The notes beneath the pieces were generated by a model. That model was not told where the DNA came from, ran no database searches, and worked only from the letters and a program-made list of their open reading frames with translations. Below, piece by piece: positions 11,136-20,555 of a stretch of DNA of 64,000 nt. The stretch is taken from the NCBI RefSeq assembly GCF_010727475.1, contig NZ_AP022567.1, forward strand, positions 7,942,722 through 8,006,721. The letters are read 5' to 3'. The translations under genes were made by a program, and so were the position numbers. Source of the DNA: Mycolicibacterium mageritense (GTDB lineage Bacteria > Actinomycetota > Actinomycetes > Mycobacteriales > Mycobacteriaceae). Position 1 is the first letter of the stretch; every line of letters starts with the position of its first letter.

Positions 11136-12263
11136 TCAGCAGGGCAGGGTGCGCTGAGGCCTGCCGCTGTACTCACTCAGCGGCCGGATCAGGGCATTGG
11201 CGCCGGCCTGCTCCATGATGTGGGCGGTCCACCCGGTGATCCGGCTCATCACGAAGATCGGCGTGAAGCTCGGGATCGCGAAACCCATCAGGTAATAGGC
11301 GGGGCCGGTGGGAAAGTCGAGGTTCGGCTTGATCTTGGTGGCCGCATACATCGCACTTTCCAGCACGTCGTAGATGTCGAGCCAGCGCTGTCCGCCACGA
11401 ACGGCGGCCACGCTCACCAGAGCCGCCTTCATGGTGGGCACCCGGGAATCACCGTTGCGGTAGACCCGGTGTCCGAATCCCATCACCTTGTCCTTGCGGG
11501 ACAGCTTGCCGTGCAACCACTCTGCCGCACGGTCGGCAGACCCAATCTCGAGCATGTCGTGCATGACGGCCTCGTTGGCGCCGCCGTGCAAGGAGCCCTT
11601 CAGGGCACCGATCGCCGCCGTCACGGCGCTGTAGATGTCGGACTGCGTCGACGTCACGACCCGGGCCGCGAACGTCGATGCGTTGAAGCTGTGCTCGGCG
11701 TACAGGATCATCGACTGTTCAAAGGCCTTGACCACGGCCGGTTCTGGCACTTCGCCGAAGCACATGTTCAGGAAGTTCTCCGAGTAGCCCAGGTGGCTGT
11801 GCGGCGGGATCGGTTCCAGACCTCGTCGGCGGCGCATGTCGGCGGCGACGATCGTCGGCAGGACCGCGTACATCCGCAGCGCCTTGGCCAGGTTGGCCGA
11901 CACGCTGCCGTCGTCCTCGTCGGGATCTTCCGCGCCGAGATAGCTGATGACCGTGCGGACCACGTCCATCGGATGACAGTTGTCGGGCAGCTTGGTCAGC
12001 AGCGACTGCATCGACCGATCGATGCGCCGCGACGCGCGCTCGCGCTGCATGAACAGCGCCAGCTCCTGATCGGTCGGCAATTCGCCGTGCCACAGCAGGT
12101 AGGCGACCTGCTCGAAGGTGCACTGCGCGGCCAGATCCTGCACGGGATAACCGCGGTAGGTCAGAGAATTCGTCTCGGGCACCACCTTGGAGATCGCGGT
12201 GGTGTCGACTACCACACCCGCCAGTCCCTTGTGGATCTTCGGCTTGTCATCGGTCAGGGTCAT
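11136..12263 (-). CDS. prpC: 2-methylcitrate synthase
   Basis: A 375-residue citrate-synthase-fold enzyme that condenses propionyl-CoA with oxaloacetate in the methylcitrate cycle. Visible landmarks: TYRGYPVQDLA near residue 35, GSLHGGANEAVM near 230 (catalytic His), MGFGHRVYRNGDSR near 270 (second His), and YYLMGFAIPSFTPIFVMSRITGW near 320 with the catalytic Asp region replaced by the usual P-F/IPS context. The short length and prpD-prpB linkage argue for methylcitrate rather than citrate synthase. The ATG overlaps the prpB stop by 4 nt. It is the last gene of prpDBC. Confidence 0.9.
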   Translation of the reverse strand: MTLTDDKPKIHKGLAGVVVDTTAISKVVPETNSLTYRGYPVQDLAAQCTFEQVAYLLWHGELPTDQELALFMQRERASRRIDRSMQSLLTKLPDNCHPMDVVRTVISYLGAEDPDEDDGSVSANLAKALRMYAVLPTIVAADMRRRRGLEPIPPHSHLGYSENFLNMCFGEVPEPAVVKAFEQSMILYAEHSFNASTFAARVVTSTQSDIYSAVTAAIGALKGSLHGGANEAVMHDMLEIGSADRAAEWLHGKLSRKDKVMGFGHRVYRNGDSRVPTMKAALVSVAAVRGGQRWLDIYDVLESAMYAATKIKPNLDFPTGPAYYLMGFAIPSFTPIFVMSRITGWTAHIMEQAGANALIRPLSEYSGRPQRTLPC

Positions 12264-13165
12264 CGCGGCACTCCCTCCAACGAGAAGTTGTAGATCTCGG
12301 AGTCGAATTGGTTGTACTCGGGATAGCGGAGCAACTCGTAGAGCCGGCTGCGGTGTTGCATGTGCTCGAGCAGTCCGGATTGTGTTCCTTCTGTCTCGAT
12401 TTCACGCAGACCGACTTCGACGGCATGCATCGCCATACGCAGCGTGGTGACCGGATAGATGACGACGTTGTAGCCGATGTCCGCCAGCACCCGGGCGCCG
12501 ATCAGCTCGGACTTGCCGAACTCGGTCATGTTGGCCAACAGCGGCGTGTCGACCGCCGCCCGGAACTGCTCGAAATCCGCCGGGCCGGAAAGCGCCTCGG
12601 TGAAGATGAGGTCCGCACCCGCGCCGGCGTACGCCTTGGCACGCTCGATGGCGGCGTCTAGACCCTCGACGCCCGCGGCATCGGTGCGCGCACAGATGAC
12701 GAAATTCGGATCTCTGCGCGCGGCGACGGCCGCCCGTAACCGCTTGACCATCTCCCCGGTCGGCACCACGGTCTTCCCGTCGAGGTGCCCGCACCGCTTG
12801 GGGTTCACCTGGTCTTCCAGATGCAGTCCGGTCAGACCCGCGTCTTCGAGCACGGTGACGGTACGTGCGGCGTTCATCGGTTCGCCGAAGCCGGTGTCGG
12901 CGTCGATGAACGTGGGAAGGTCTGTGGCCGAGGCGATCTGAGCGCCCCGCCCGGCGACCTCCGTCAGCGTGGTCAACCCGATGTCGGGTAGGCCGAGGTC
13001 GGCCGCAACCACCGCGCCCGAGACATAGACGCCGTCGAATCCGACTTCGGCTATCAGTTTCGCCACCAACGGTGAGAAGGCGCCGGGAAACCGTTGCAGA
13101 CGACCCGATTCCAGACCGGCGCGGAACTGCCGGCGCTTGTCCGCGACCGGCGTGCGCGGGCCCAT
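12260..13165 (-). CDS. prpB: Methylisocitrate lyase
   Basis: A 301-residue member of the isocitrate lyase/PEP mutase family that splits 2-methylisocitrate to pyruvate and succinate. Landmarks: GVYVSGAVVAADLGLPD near residue 45, DADTGFGEPMNAARTV near 85 (Mg-binding Asp residues), HLEDQVNPKRCGHLDGK near 115 (variant of the KxCGH catalytic loop: KRCGH). The start is ATG 13165 (MGPRTPVADKRRQF), which overlaps the prpD TGA by one base; the longer open frame upstream is a shadow of prpD. Confidence 0.92.
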   Translation of the reverse strand: MGPRTPVADKRRQFRAGLESGRLQRFPGAFSPLVAKLIAEVGFDGVYVSGAVVAADLGLPDIGLTTLTEVAGRGAQIASATDLPTFIDADTGFGEPMNAARTVTVLEDAGLTGLHLEDQVNPKRCGHLDGKTVVPTGEMVKRLRAAVAARRDPNFVICARTDAAGVEGLDAAIERAKAYAGAGADLIFTEALSGPADFEQFRAAVDTPLLANMTEFGKSELIGARVLADIGYNVVIYPVTTLRMAMHAVEVGLREIETEGTQSGLLEHMQHRSRLYELLRYPEYNQFDSEIYNFSLEGVPR

Positions 13166-14679
13166 CACCGGAAGATCCCCGAGGGAATCGTCGGCGCCTT
13201 GTCCAGCACCCGTGGGTCGACTCGCACATTGAGTGCCGCCAGGCCGCCCGCCGTGGTCGTGGCGACGTTCTCGACCGCACTCAGGAACCGTTGCTGCTCC
13301 CGGTGTTCCACGACGCCGTCCGCCAGTTCGGCGAACTTGTCGACGTACTGCTCCCGACCGAACGGCCGGGCGCCCAACGGATGTGCGTCGGCCACAGCGA
13401 GCTCGTCGACTATGGTCTCCCCGCTCTTGAGTGTCACCACGGCCTTGGCGCCGAAGGCCTTCTCCGTGGGATCGGACGAGTGGTAGCGCCGGGTCCATTC
13501 GGGATCTTCGACCGTGGAGATCTTGCGCCACAACTCGATCGTGTCGGCGCGGTGCGCGCGTTCGGGCGCGTACGACCGCTCGTGATGCCAGGATCCGTCC
13601 TGCAGCGCGACGGCGAAGATGTACATGACAGAGTGGTCGAGGGTCTCCCGCGAAGCGTCGGGGTCGAACTTCTGCGGATCGTTGCTGCCCGTACCGATCA
13701 CCACGTGGGTGTGGTGGCTGGTGTGCAGCACGATGGTGGCGACCTGGTCCAGATCGCCGATCCGATCCCGCATCCGACGCGCCAGGTCGATGGGCGCCTG
13801 ACTCTGGTACTCGGCCGAATGCTCCTTGGTGTAGCTGTCGAGGATGGCCCGCTTGGGCTCGCCGGGTGCGGGCAGCGGCACGCGGTAGGTGTGGTCGGGG
13901 CCGGCGAGCAGCCAGGCGATCACGCCGTCCTCACCCTCCCAGATCGGGGCAGGCGACGCTTCACCACGCATCGCACGGTCGACGGCCTCGATCGCGACCT
14001 TGCCCGCCCATGCCGGCGCGAACGCCTTCCAACTGGAGATCAGGCCCTTGCGCGACTGCCGGGTCGCGGTGGTCAGATGCAGTGCCTGACCGATTGCGGC
14101 GTAGATGGTTTCGGCATCGAGCCGCAGCATCGTGCCCAAGCCGGCGGCGATCGACGGGCCCAGATGAGCGACGTGGTCGATCTTGTGTTGATGCAGGCAG
14201 ATTCCCTTCACCAGGTCGATCTGCACCTCGTACGCTGTTGCGATGCCACGGATCAGGTCGGCGCCGCGCACGCCCAGTTGCTGTGCCACCGCGACCAGAG
14301 CCGGGATGTTGTCGCCGGGATGGGAGTAATCGGCGGCCAGGAACGTGTCGTGGAAGTCGAGCTCTCGGACAGCCACGCCATTGGCCCAGGCCGCCCACTC
14401 GGCCGGCACGGCGCCGTCGACACCGAATACGGTCGCCCCCTGACGAGTTCTGTGCGCCAGGGCTTGCGTACGGGCGACGGTCACGGGACGGCGGATCACC
14501 GAAGCAGCGGACACCGCGGCGTTGTCGATGATCCGGTTGACCACCATCGCCGCGGTCTCCGGCGGCACCTCCACCGGGTCCGCCGCGACTTCGGCGATCT
14601 TCCACGCCAGGTGCTCGGTCCGCGGAAAATCGTCGGCGCTACGCCGGGTTCTCACCTCATGTTCACGCATGATTCGCAC
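13165..14679 (-). CDS. prpD: 2-methylcitrate dehydratase (MmgE/PrpD family)
   Basis: A 504-residue MmgE/PrpD protein that dehydrates 2-methylcitrate. Typical segments: RELDFHDTFLAADYSHPGDN near residue 105 (the DFHDT active-site region), GIATAYEVQIDL, and ATRQSRKGLISSWKAFAP near 210. It heads the prpDBC operon. The start ATG 14679 (MRIMREHEVRTRR) may be replaced by ATG 14670; both are within the 111-bp divergent region shared with prpR. Confidence 0.93.
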   Translation of the reverse strand: MRIMREHEVRTRRSADDFPRTEHLAWKIAEVAADPVEVPPETAAMVVNRIIDNAAVSAASVIRRPVTVARTQALAHRTRQGATVFGVDGAVPAEWAAWANGVAVRELDFHDTFLAADYSHPGDNIPALVAVAQQLGVRGADLIRGIATAYEVQIDLVKGICLHQHKIDHVAHLGPSIAAGLGTMLRLDAETIYAAIGQALHLTTATRQSRKGLISSWKAFAPAWAGKVAIEAVDRAMRGEASPAPIWEGEDGVIAWLLAGPDHTYRVPLPAPGEPKRAILDSYTKEHSAEYQSQAPIDLARRMRDRIGDLDQVATIVLHTSHHTHVVIGTGSNDPQKFDPDASRETLDHSVMYIFAVALQDGSWHHERSYAPERAHRADTIELWRKISTVEDPEWTRRYHSSDPTEKAFGAKAVVTLKSGETIVDELAVADAHPLGARPFGREQYVDKFAELADGVVEHREQQRFLSAVENVATTTAGGLAALNVRVDPRVLDKAPTIPSGIFR

Positions 14680-14790
14680 GCTACGCAGACCGAATATTCA
14701 GCGGAAGAGCTTGTAAATGCGTATTTTTGTGTCCTTTGACGAGGACTTTTGCGAATGTTGCGAAAGCGGGTTGGAGTAGCCTCGGCAGTG
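14680..14790. promoter_or_regulatory. prpD/prpR divergent control region with PrpR-like boxes
   Basis: The 111 bp between prpD and prpR hold two GCGAA-type boxes, TTTTGCGAA at 14747-14755 and TTGCGAAA at 14758-14765, close to the TTTGCAAA-type sites known for mycobacterial PrpR and for RamB. The spacing between the genes and the AT-rich run (TGCGTATTTTTGTG, 14728-14741) fit a shared divergent promoter. Assignment of PrpR as the ligand is inference. Confidence 0.5.
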
Positions 14791-16197
14791 GTGGCGAGAA
14801 CATTCGCGGGTGCCCGCCTGAGGCGGCTCCGAGACGAGCGAGGCCTGACCCAGGTCGCGCTGGCACGCGCCCTCGGACTGTCCACGAGCTACGTCAACCA
14901 GCTGGAGAACGACCAGCGCCCCATCACCGTGCCGGTACTGCTCGCACTGGCCGACCGCTTCGACCTGCCCACCCACTACTTCGCGCCCGACGCCGACGCC
15001 CGGCTGGCCTCCGACCTGCGCGAGATACTCGCCGACAGCCCCGCCACGACCGCACAGATCGAGGAGCTTGTGGCCCGGATGCCCGAAGTCGGCCAGACCA
15101 TGGTTAATCTGCACCGCCGCCTGCACGACGCAACGGCAGAACTCGAAGCGGTCCATGATCGCGCGAGCCTCGACGTACAGACCGGCACCCAACAACCCAT
15201 GCCGTTCGAAGAGGTCCGCGACTTCTTCTACGACCGCCGCAACTACATCGACACGCTCGACCGCGCTGCCGAGAACCTGTTCGCCGAACGCCGTTTGCAG
15301 ATCGGCGGTTTGGATCGGCAACTCGCCGACCTGCTGGCAGCGGAGGGTATCACCGTGGTGGTCGACGACGGTAACACCCTGGGATCCGACGTCAAACGTC
15401 GGTACGACGACCAAGCCCGCACCCTGCACATCGCACGGTGGCTGCTGCCCGGACAACGCGCCTTCCAGCTGGCCACTCAGATCGCGCTGCTGTCGCACTC
15501 CGAGCTGATCGATGCCCTCGTCGCCACCGACGACCAGTTGAGCTCGGAGGCAAGGGATGTCGCACGGATCGGGCTGGCGAACTACTTCGCGGGCGCGCTG
15601 CTCCTGCCGTATCGAATGGTGCTGTCGGCCGCCGAGGAATTGCGGTACGACATCGACCAGCTCGCCCGTCGGTTCGAGGTGGGTTTCGAGACCGTCTGCC
15701 ATCGGCTCTCAACCCTGCAGCGACCTGATGCGCGCGGCGTTCCGTTCATCTTCGTCCGTACCGACAGCGCTGGTAACATCTCGAAGCGACAGTCCGCCAC
15801 TGCTTTTCACTTCTCTCGCGTCGGTGGAAACTGCCCGCTGTGGGTCGTACATCATGCGTTCTCCCGCCCCGGCGAATTCCTGACACAGGTGGCCCAGATG
15901 CCCGATGGCCGCAGCTATTTCTGGATCGCGAAGACCATGGCCTCGACGCCCGGCCGCTACCTCGGCACCCGCAAGCGCTTTGCCATCGGCCTGGGCTGCG
16001 ACCTGGCACACGCCGAAAAGCTCGTGTACTCGGTCGGCATCGACCTCGCCGACGCCCAAGCCACGGTGCCCATCGGCGCGGGTTGCCGCATCTGCGACCG
16101 CCCGGCCTGCCCACAGCGCGCGTTTCCCTATGTGGGCAGGCCGGTTCGGGTCGATCCGCAGACCAGCAGCGACCTGCCGTACTCCCCGGCCGGCTGA
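14791..16197 (+). CDS. prpR: PrpR: propionate-responsive XRE/ImmA-IrrE/short-chain fatty acid transcriptional regulator
   Basis: A 468-residue regulator with the order XRE helix-turn-helix (ARLRRLRDERGLTQVALARAL, residues about 8-65), an IrrE-like metallopeptidase-fold middle domain and a C-terminal DUF2083 domain with three clustered cysteines (GLGCDLAH, GAGCRICDRPACPQRAFP). In M. tuberculosis PrpR (Rv1129c) the cysteines hold an iron-sulfur cluster and the protein binds propionyl-CoA. I chose the GTG at 14791 (MARTFAGARLRRL) because it matches the start of Rv1129c; the upstream in-frame ATG would add 14 unrelated residues. It is divergent from the prpDBC operon it is expected to activate. 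Confidence 0.93.
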   Translation: MARTFAGARLRRLRDERGLTQVALARALGLSTSYVNQLENDQRPITVPVLLALADRFDLPTHYFAPDADARLASDLREILADSPATTAQIEELVARMPEVGQTMVNLHRRLHDATAELEAVHDRASLDVQTGTQQPMPFEEVRDFFYDRRNYIDTLDRAAENLFAERRLQIGGLDRQLADLLAAEGITVVVDDGNTLGSDVKRRYDDQARTLHIARWLLPGQRAFQLATQIALLSHSELIDALVATDDQLSSEARDVARIGLANYFAGALLLPYRMVLSAAEELRYDIDQLARRFEVGFETVCHRLSTLQRPDARGVPFIFVRTDSAGNISKRQSATAFHFSRVGGNCPLWVVHHAFSRPGEFLTQVAQMPDGRSYFWIAKTMASTPGRYLGTRKRFAIGLGCDLAHAEKLVYSVGIDLADAQATVPIGAGCRICDRPACPQRAFPYVGRPVRVDPQTSSDLPYSPAG

Positions 16198-16233
16198 CGG
16201 CCTGCGGTGGCGCCCGGCCGGGTCAGCAGGTTC

Positions 16234-18507
16234 CTAGCCCGCGCGGACCTCCGCCGCCGCGGCCACCAGGTGCTGCAACGACGCCGTCACCTCGTCGGTG
16301 GACCGCGTCTTGAGGCCGCAGTCGGGGTTCACCCACAGCCGTTCGGCAGGAACGGCTCTCAGCGCCTCGCGCAATGACGCGGCGATCTCGTCGACGCCTG
16401 GCACGCGAGGCGAGTGGATGTCGTAGACGCCCGGGCCCACGCTGTTTGCGAACCCGGCCTGGTTGAGATCGCCCAGCACCTCCATGTGTGAACGCGCCGC
16501 CTCGATCGAGGTGACATCCGCGTCCAGGTCGGCGATCGCACCGATCACTTCACCGAACTCCGAGTAGCACAGGTGCGTGTGGATCTGTGTCGTGTCCGCA
16601 ACCCCTGACGTGGCCAGCCGGAAGGCCTCGACGGCCCAGCGCAGGTAGGCATCCTTGTCCTTGGTCCGCAGCGGGAGCAGTTCGCGCAGCGCAGGCTCGT
16701 CGACCTGGATGATCGCGATGCCCGCCGACTCGAGGTCCACCGTCTCGTCGCGGATGGCCAATGCGACCTGGAATGCCGTGTCCGCCAACGGCTGGTCGTC
16801 ACGCACGAACGACCACGCCAAGATCGTGACCGGACCCGTCAGCATGCCCTTGACCGGTTTGTCGGTCAAAGACTGGGCGTAGCTGATCCATTCCACGGTC
16901 ATCGGCTCGGGCCGAGATACATCGCCGTAGAGGATCGGCGGACGGACGCACCGGCTGCCGTAGGACTGCACCCATCCGTTCTGGGTCGCGAAGAACCCGT
17001 CGAGTTGCTCGGCGAAATACTGCACCATGTCGTTGCGTTCCGGTTCACCGTGCACCAGGACGTCGAGCCCGAGCCGCTCCTGCAGTGCGATGACGTCGGC
17101 GATCTCGGCCTTCATCCGGCGCTCGTATTCTGCCGCGTCGATCCGGCCCGCCCGCAGGTCGGCCCGCGCCACCCGGATGGCCGTCGTCTGCGGGTAGGAG
17201 CCGATGGTCGTGGTGGGCAAGGCCGGCAGTTTCAATCGCTCGGCCTGTACGGCACGGCGGGCGGCGGCAGGGCCACGCTTGGCCCCGGAGCCGACGATCG
17301 ACGTGATGCGGGCCCGAATTCGGCCGTTGCGGAGCCGGCTATCGGCCTTCCGCGACGCGACCGCCGCGTCCGAGTCGGCGATCTCGGCCGATATGGCCTC
17401 GCGGCCATCCTTGAGACCGCGCGCAAGCGCGGCCACCTCGGTGACCTTCTCGGCCCCGAAAGCCAGCCAACTGCGCAGTGCCGCATCGAGTTCCACTTCA
17501 CCGTCGAGCGTGTACGGCACGTGCAGCGTCGAGCACGACGTGGACACCGCTACGGCACCGGCACTTCCCAGCAGACCGGTGAGCTTGCCGAGCGCGCCCG
17601 CCAAGTCGGTGCGCCAGACGTTGCGCCCGTCGACGACACCCGCGACCACGAGCTTGTCTGCGAGCTCGGGCACGGACACGAACGCGGGTGAATCGCCTGC
17701 AACCAGGTCGATGCCGATCGCATCGACCGGCGTACGGGCCAGCGCCGGTAGCGCGTCGGCCAGGGCACCGAAGTAGGTCGCGACGAACAGTGCGGGGCGA
17801 TGGCCGAGCGCACCGAGGCGCCCGTAGACCCGCTCGGCCAATTCCGGTGCGTTGCCGAGAAAATCGGTCACCAGTACGGGTTCGTCGAACTGAACCCACC
17901 GCACCCCGCGGGCGGCGAGCACGTCGAGCAGTTCTGCGTACACCCCCACGAGTTCGTCGAGCCGGTCGATGGGCGTGCCGCCACCGTCGACTGCCTTGGC
18001 CAGCGCCAGGAAGGTGATGGGTCCGACGATCACCGGCCGTGCCGGGATACCCAGCGTGACAGCCTCTTCCACCTCACCGAGCACCTTGGCAGGGTTGAGC
18101 GCGAAGGTCGTGTGCGGTCCGATCTCGGGCACCAGGTAGTGGTAGTTGGTGTCGAACCATTTGGTCATCTCCAGCGGCGCGGTCTCGTCGTCACCTCGTG
18201 CGGCCGCGAAGTAACGATCCAGCTCGTCCGCGATCGAACAGACCCGCGGAGGGAGCGCACCGACCAGCACAGCGGTATCGAGCATCTGGTCGTAGTACGA
18301 GAACGTGTTGACCGGGATCGAGTCGAGCCCGGCCGCGGCCAATGTTTGCCAGGTCTCACGCCGCAACTGCGCAGCGATGGATTCGAGCCCGGCCCGGTCG
18401 GTCCGGCCGGCCCAGTAGTTCTCGACGGCCCGCTTGAGTTCCCGGTTGGGTCCGATCCGCGGAGATCCGAGGACAGTGGCGGTGAAAGGTGTTGCAGTTG
18501 TGCTCAT
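16234..18507 (-). CDS. metE: Cobalamin-independent methionine synthase
   Basis: A 757-residue MetE, which transfers the methyl group of 5-methyltetrahydropteroyltriglutamate to homocysteine without B12. The N-terminal half begins GSPRIGPNRELKRAVENYW; the C-terminal catalytic half carries TTTIGSYPQTTAIR, VHGEPERNDMVQYF, QSYGSRCVRPPI, IIQVDEPALRE, QIHTHLCYSEF and LWVNPDCGLKTR, with the zinc ligands His, Cys, Glu and Cys in these blocks. ATG 18507 (MSTTATPFTATV) is the start; the open frame upstream is leader. A cobalamin riboswitch precedes it, so expression should fall when B12 is present. Confidence 0.96.
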   Translation of the reverse strand: MSTTATPFTATVLGSPRIGPNRELKRAVENYWAGRTDRAGLESIAAQLRRETWQTLAAAGLDSIPVNTFSYYDQMLDTAVLVGALPPRVCSIADELDRYFAAARGDDETAPLEMTKWFDTNYHYLVPEIGPHTTFALNPAKVLGEVEEAVTLGIPARPVIVGPITFLALAKAVDGGGTPIDRLDELVGVYAELLDVLAARGVRWVQFDEPVLVTDFLGNAPELAERVYGRLGALGHRPALFVATYFGALADALPALARTPVDAIGIDLVAGDSPAFVSVPELADKLVVAGVVDGRNVWRTDLAGALGKLTGLLGSAGAVAVSTSCSTLHVPYTLDGEVELDAALRSWLAFGAEKVTEVAALARGLKDGREAISAEIADSDAAVASRKADSRLRNGRIRARITSIVGSGAKRGPAAARRAVQAERLKLPALPTTTIGSYPQTTAIRVARADLRAGRIDAAEYERRMKAEIADVIALQERLGLDVLVHGEPERNDMVQYFAEQLDGFFATQNGWVQSYGSRCVRPPILYGDVSRPEPMTVEWISYAQSLTDKPVKGMLTGPVTILAWSFVRDDQPLADTAFQVALAIRDETVDLESAGIAIIQVDEPALRELLPLRTKDKDAYLRWAVEAFRLATSGVADTTQIHTHLCYSEFGEVIGAIADLDADVTSIEAARSHMEVLGDLNQAGFANSVGPGVYDIHSPRVPGVDEIAASLREALRAVPAERLWVNPDCGLKTRSTDEVTASLQHLVAAAAEVRAG

Positions 18508-18648
18508 GACGACGTCCTTCAACGTGCGACGGGGATGGTCACCGCCAGGAGACGTCGAGCCGAGGACGGTACGCCCGCCACGAGTGCACCGCTTCGGCCA
18601 CTGCCTGTTCCGCGAGGCGATGAGCCACCGGACGCGGCGCGCCCGGTA

Positions 18649-18815
18649 CGGCTGGCAGGTCTTCGGACTCGCAGGCGCGCACCAATGTGCTCCTAGTGGC
18701 CGTCGCTTCCCAGCCCGGGAGGGCCAGTGCTGATGACGGCGGTCGTTCCTGCATACCGCTGCGGGACAGTCCCGGATTCCCACCGGGTTCCCTCTCACAC
18801 CGCGCCTGTACCAGC
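18649..18815 (-). ncRNA. Cobalamin riboswitch in the metE leader
   Basis: Read on the minus strand, the leader holds the conserved cobalamin aptamer blocks: GAGGGAACCCGGTGGGAATC followed by CGGGACTGTCCCGCAGCGGT (positions about 18755-18800), and the B12 box GCGAGTCCGAAGACCTGCC ending near 18653. The box is about 145 nt before the metE ATG. B12 riboswitches upstream of metE are known in mycobacteria and repress the B12-independent enzyme when cobalamin is available. Ends are approximate. Confidence 0.92.
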
Positions 18816-18908
18816 GCGCGACGTTCGGTGTCGATCCCGGTCATCACCGGGGCCGACAAACCAGCTGCGCCGCCCAGACTACTCCGCCACGTTGCCGCGG
18901 TGACGGCC

Positions 18909-19610
18909 TCACCGACGGATGGCCGCCTTGATCGTGTCGGCCACCATGGTCGCCTGCGTGACATCCGACGCCGCGGGTTTGCAGGCCTGCACGTCGATGA
19001 TGACATTGGTCTCGACGGCCAGCGCCCGCTGACACGCCCGTACCTGTTCGCCCGCGCTGCGCGTGAACGGCATCGACAGTTCGGAGTTCGATTCGGTGAG
19101 GGCCCCGCTGTGCCACTTGGGCAACTGCTGACCGTTGAGGTTGATGTTCACGTTGTGGTCCGAGCATTTGGCCCAGCGGTCGGCCGACTGACGATAGAAA
19201 TCGCGGGCGTCCTGCTCCGAGGGGAACGAAACGATCGACTGCACAACGAGATTGTCCCAGTCATCGGCGTCAGGTGACCGCAGCAGCTGTTGCCGCATCG
19301 CGGTCCAACCGTCGCCGTAGATCGCCGATTCGTTGACCTGCCACACCCCGAGGCAGTTGAGGTTGGGCAGCAGGTTGCGATGGTCGCCCATCACGGTGAC
19401 CACCGGGTGCGGAGTCATCCCTTGCGCGGCCATCAGGGTGTTCACCTCCTCGGGTTTGAGCAGCAGCGCGTCGAGGTCGGTGTCTCCGATCACCTTGGGC
19501 GCTGCTTCTTGCGCATTGCCCTTGTCAGAGCATGCGGCAATGGCCAGGGCGACGAGCAATATTCCTGCCACACAACGCAACACCTTGCCCCGACGTGGGG
19601 CCTCACGCAT
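18909..19610 (-). CDS. Lipoprotein with PknH-type extracellular sensor domain
   Basis: A 233-residue putative lipoprotein. The signal peptide (residues 1-22) ends in the lipobox LAIAAC, with Cys as the expected lipidated residue. The body matches the PknH-like extracellular sensor family: LLLKPEEVNTLM, LNCLGVWQVNESAIY, four further cysteines (NCLG, AKCSD, RACQRAL, VQACKP) that would form the two disulfides of this fold, and VADTIKAAIRR at the end. ATG 19610 overlaps the end of the upstream gene by 8 nt. Ligand unknown. Confidence 0.8.
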   Translation of the reverse strand: MREAPRRGKVLRCVAGILLVALAIAACSDKGNAQEAAPKVIGDTDLDALLLKPEEVNTLMAAQGMTPHPVVTVMGDHRNLLPNLNCLGVWQVNESAIYGDGWTAMRQQLLRSPDADDWDNLVVQSIVSFPSEQDARDFYRQSADRWAKCSDHNVNINLNGQQLPKWHSGALTESNSELSMPFTRSAGEQVRACQRALAVETNVIIDVQACKPAASDVTQATMVADTIKAAIRR

Positions 19611-20166
19611 GGGTGCCCGCCAGCGCGCACGCCATCTGGGCATTGTGGGCGTCCTCGTTGAGCTCATTGGCGGTCACGTTCAAGGTGTCGCCACTGCCGC
19701 GCAGCCCCATCTTGACCAGCAGCTTGGTCGCATCCAGTGACCACGAGCGCATCGGACCGGCGATGTCGGGCGAAAGCCCAGGTGTCCCTGCCGCGCTCAT
19801 CGCCTGTGCGGCCGACTCCCGAAGCGCGGTGCGGCCACTGACATTGGTCATGCTCACCACCGGATCCGAGTAATCGGGCCGCGCGGTGCCGTCGATCGTG
19901 TCCGCGAAGTCACCGTAGAACACCGAGGCATTGTCCAGCGCGTCGGCGAATGCAGTGCACGCGGTCACCGCGGCAGGGTCGGCATCGCCGGCAGGCGCGG
20001 GGGCTCCCGCCGGCAGCGGCGCCGCCGGTGGGGGTTCCACCGGGCCGGCGTCGGACTGGGTGGCGCCCTCCGGGTCGGCGAATGCCGGTGGCAGCGTGGC
20101 AAGTCCAATGGCCAGCGCGATACCGCAGGCCGCCAGTCCCCGCCCGCAAAGGTGTGATGTCCTCAC
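19603..20166 (-). CDS. Exported Ala/Pro-rich protein of unknown function
   Basis: A 187-residue protein with an N-terminal signal peptide (ACGIALAIGLATLPPAFA, cleavage before DPEG), a Pro/Ala-rich linker (about residues 35-65) and a helical domain with two cysteines (VTACTAFAD, AQMACALAG). I recognise the mycobacterial exported-protein style but no named family. The GTG start at 20166 (MRTSHLCGRG) follows an AGGTAC-containing leader. It overlaps the sensor lipoprotein gene, suggesting one operon. Confidence 0.7.
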   Translation of the reverse strand: MRTSHLCGRGLAACGIALAIGLATLPPAFADPEGATQSDAGPVEPPPAAPLPAGAPAPAGDADPAAVTACTAFADALDNASVFYGDFADTIDGTARPDYSDPVVSMTNVSGRTALRESAAQAMSAAGTPGLSPDIAGPMRSWSLDATKLLVKMGLRGSGDTLNVTANELNEDAHNAQMACALAGTHA

Positions 20167-20555
20167 CTGTACCTCCGTAGTAGATAGTCGCCACCCCGGC
20201 CGGGCACGGCACGGGTCGGCGCTATGCAATCAGCCGTTGCTGGCGTCGTCGCATTACGGTCTGCGGGTCACATGTCCGGATGGTGAACGGCCGACGAACA
20301 CCCGAACGCGGCGTGCGGTCCATTGCGTGTCCAAATCCGCACAGCCTTGATCAAACACGAATTGCGTTGACCCGCAGGGTATTGACAGAAAACTCACAGC
20401 TTCCGGAAGCTGCCTGCCAGATGGCTACGTGGCGGGAACTATTGGGGCGTCGTTCACCATTTCGAAACCAACCCCATACATGATTCGTCGCGACAGATTC
20501 CTTGGTTCCCTTGGATTTTCCGGCGACGATGTCGATCCAGAGGGATTCAGACTCC
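20167..20555. other. Divergent intergenic region, no gene seen
   Basis: These 389 bp separate two divergent exported-protein genes. They are less GC-rich than the flanks (for example 20340-20400). The last 105 bp (from 20451) are the first part of a direct repeat found again before the second porin-like gene. No open frame with codon use like its neighbours is visible. Confidence 0.6.
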
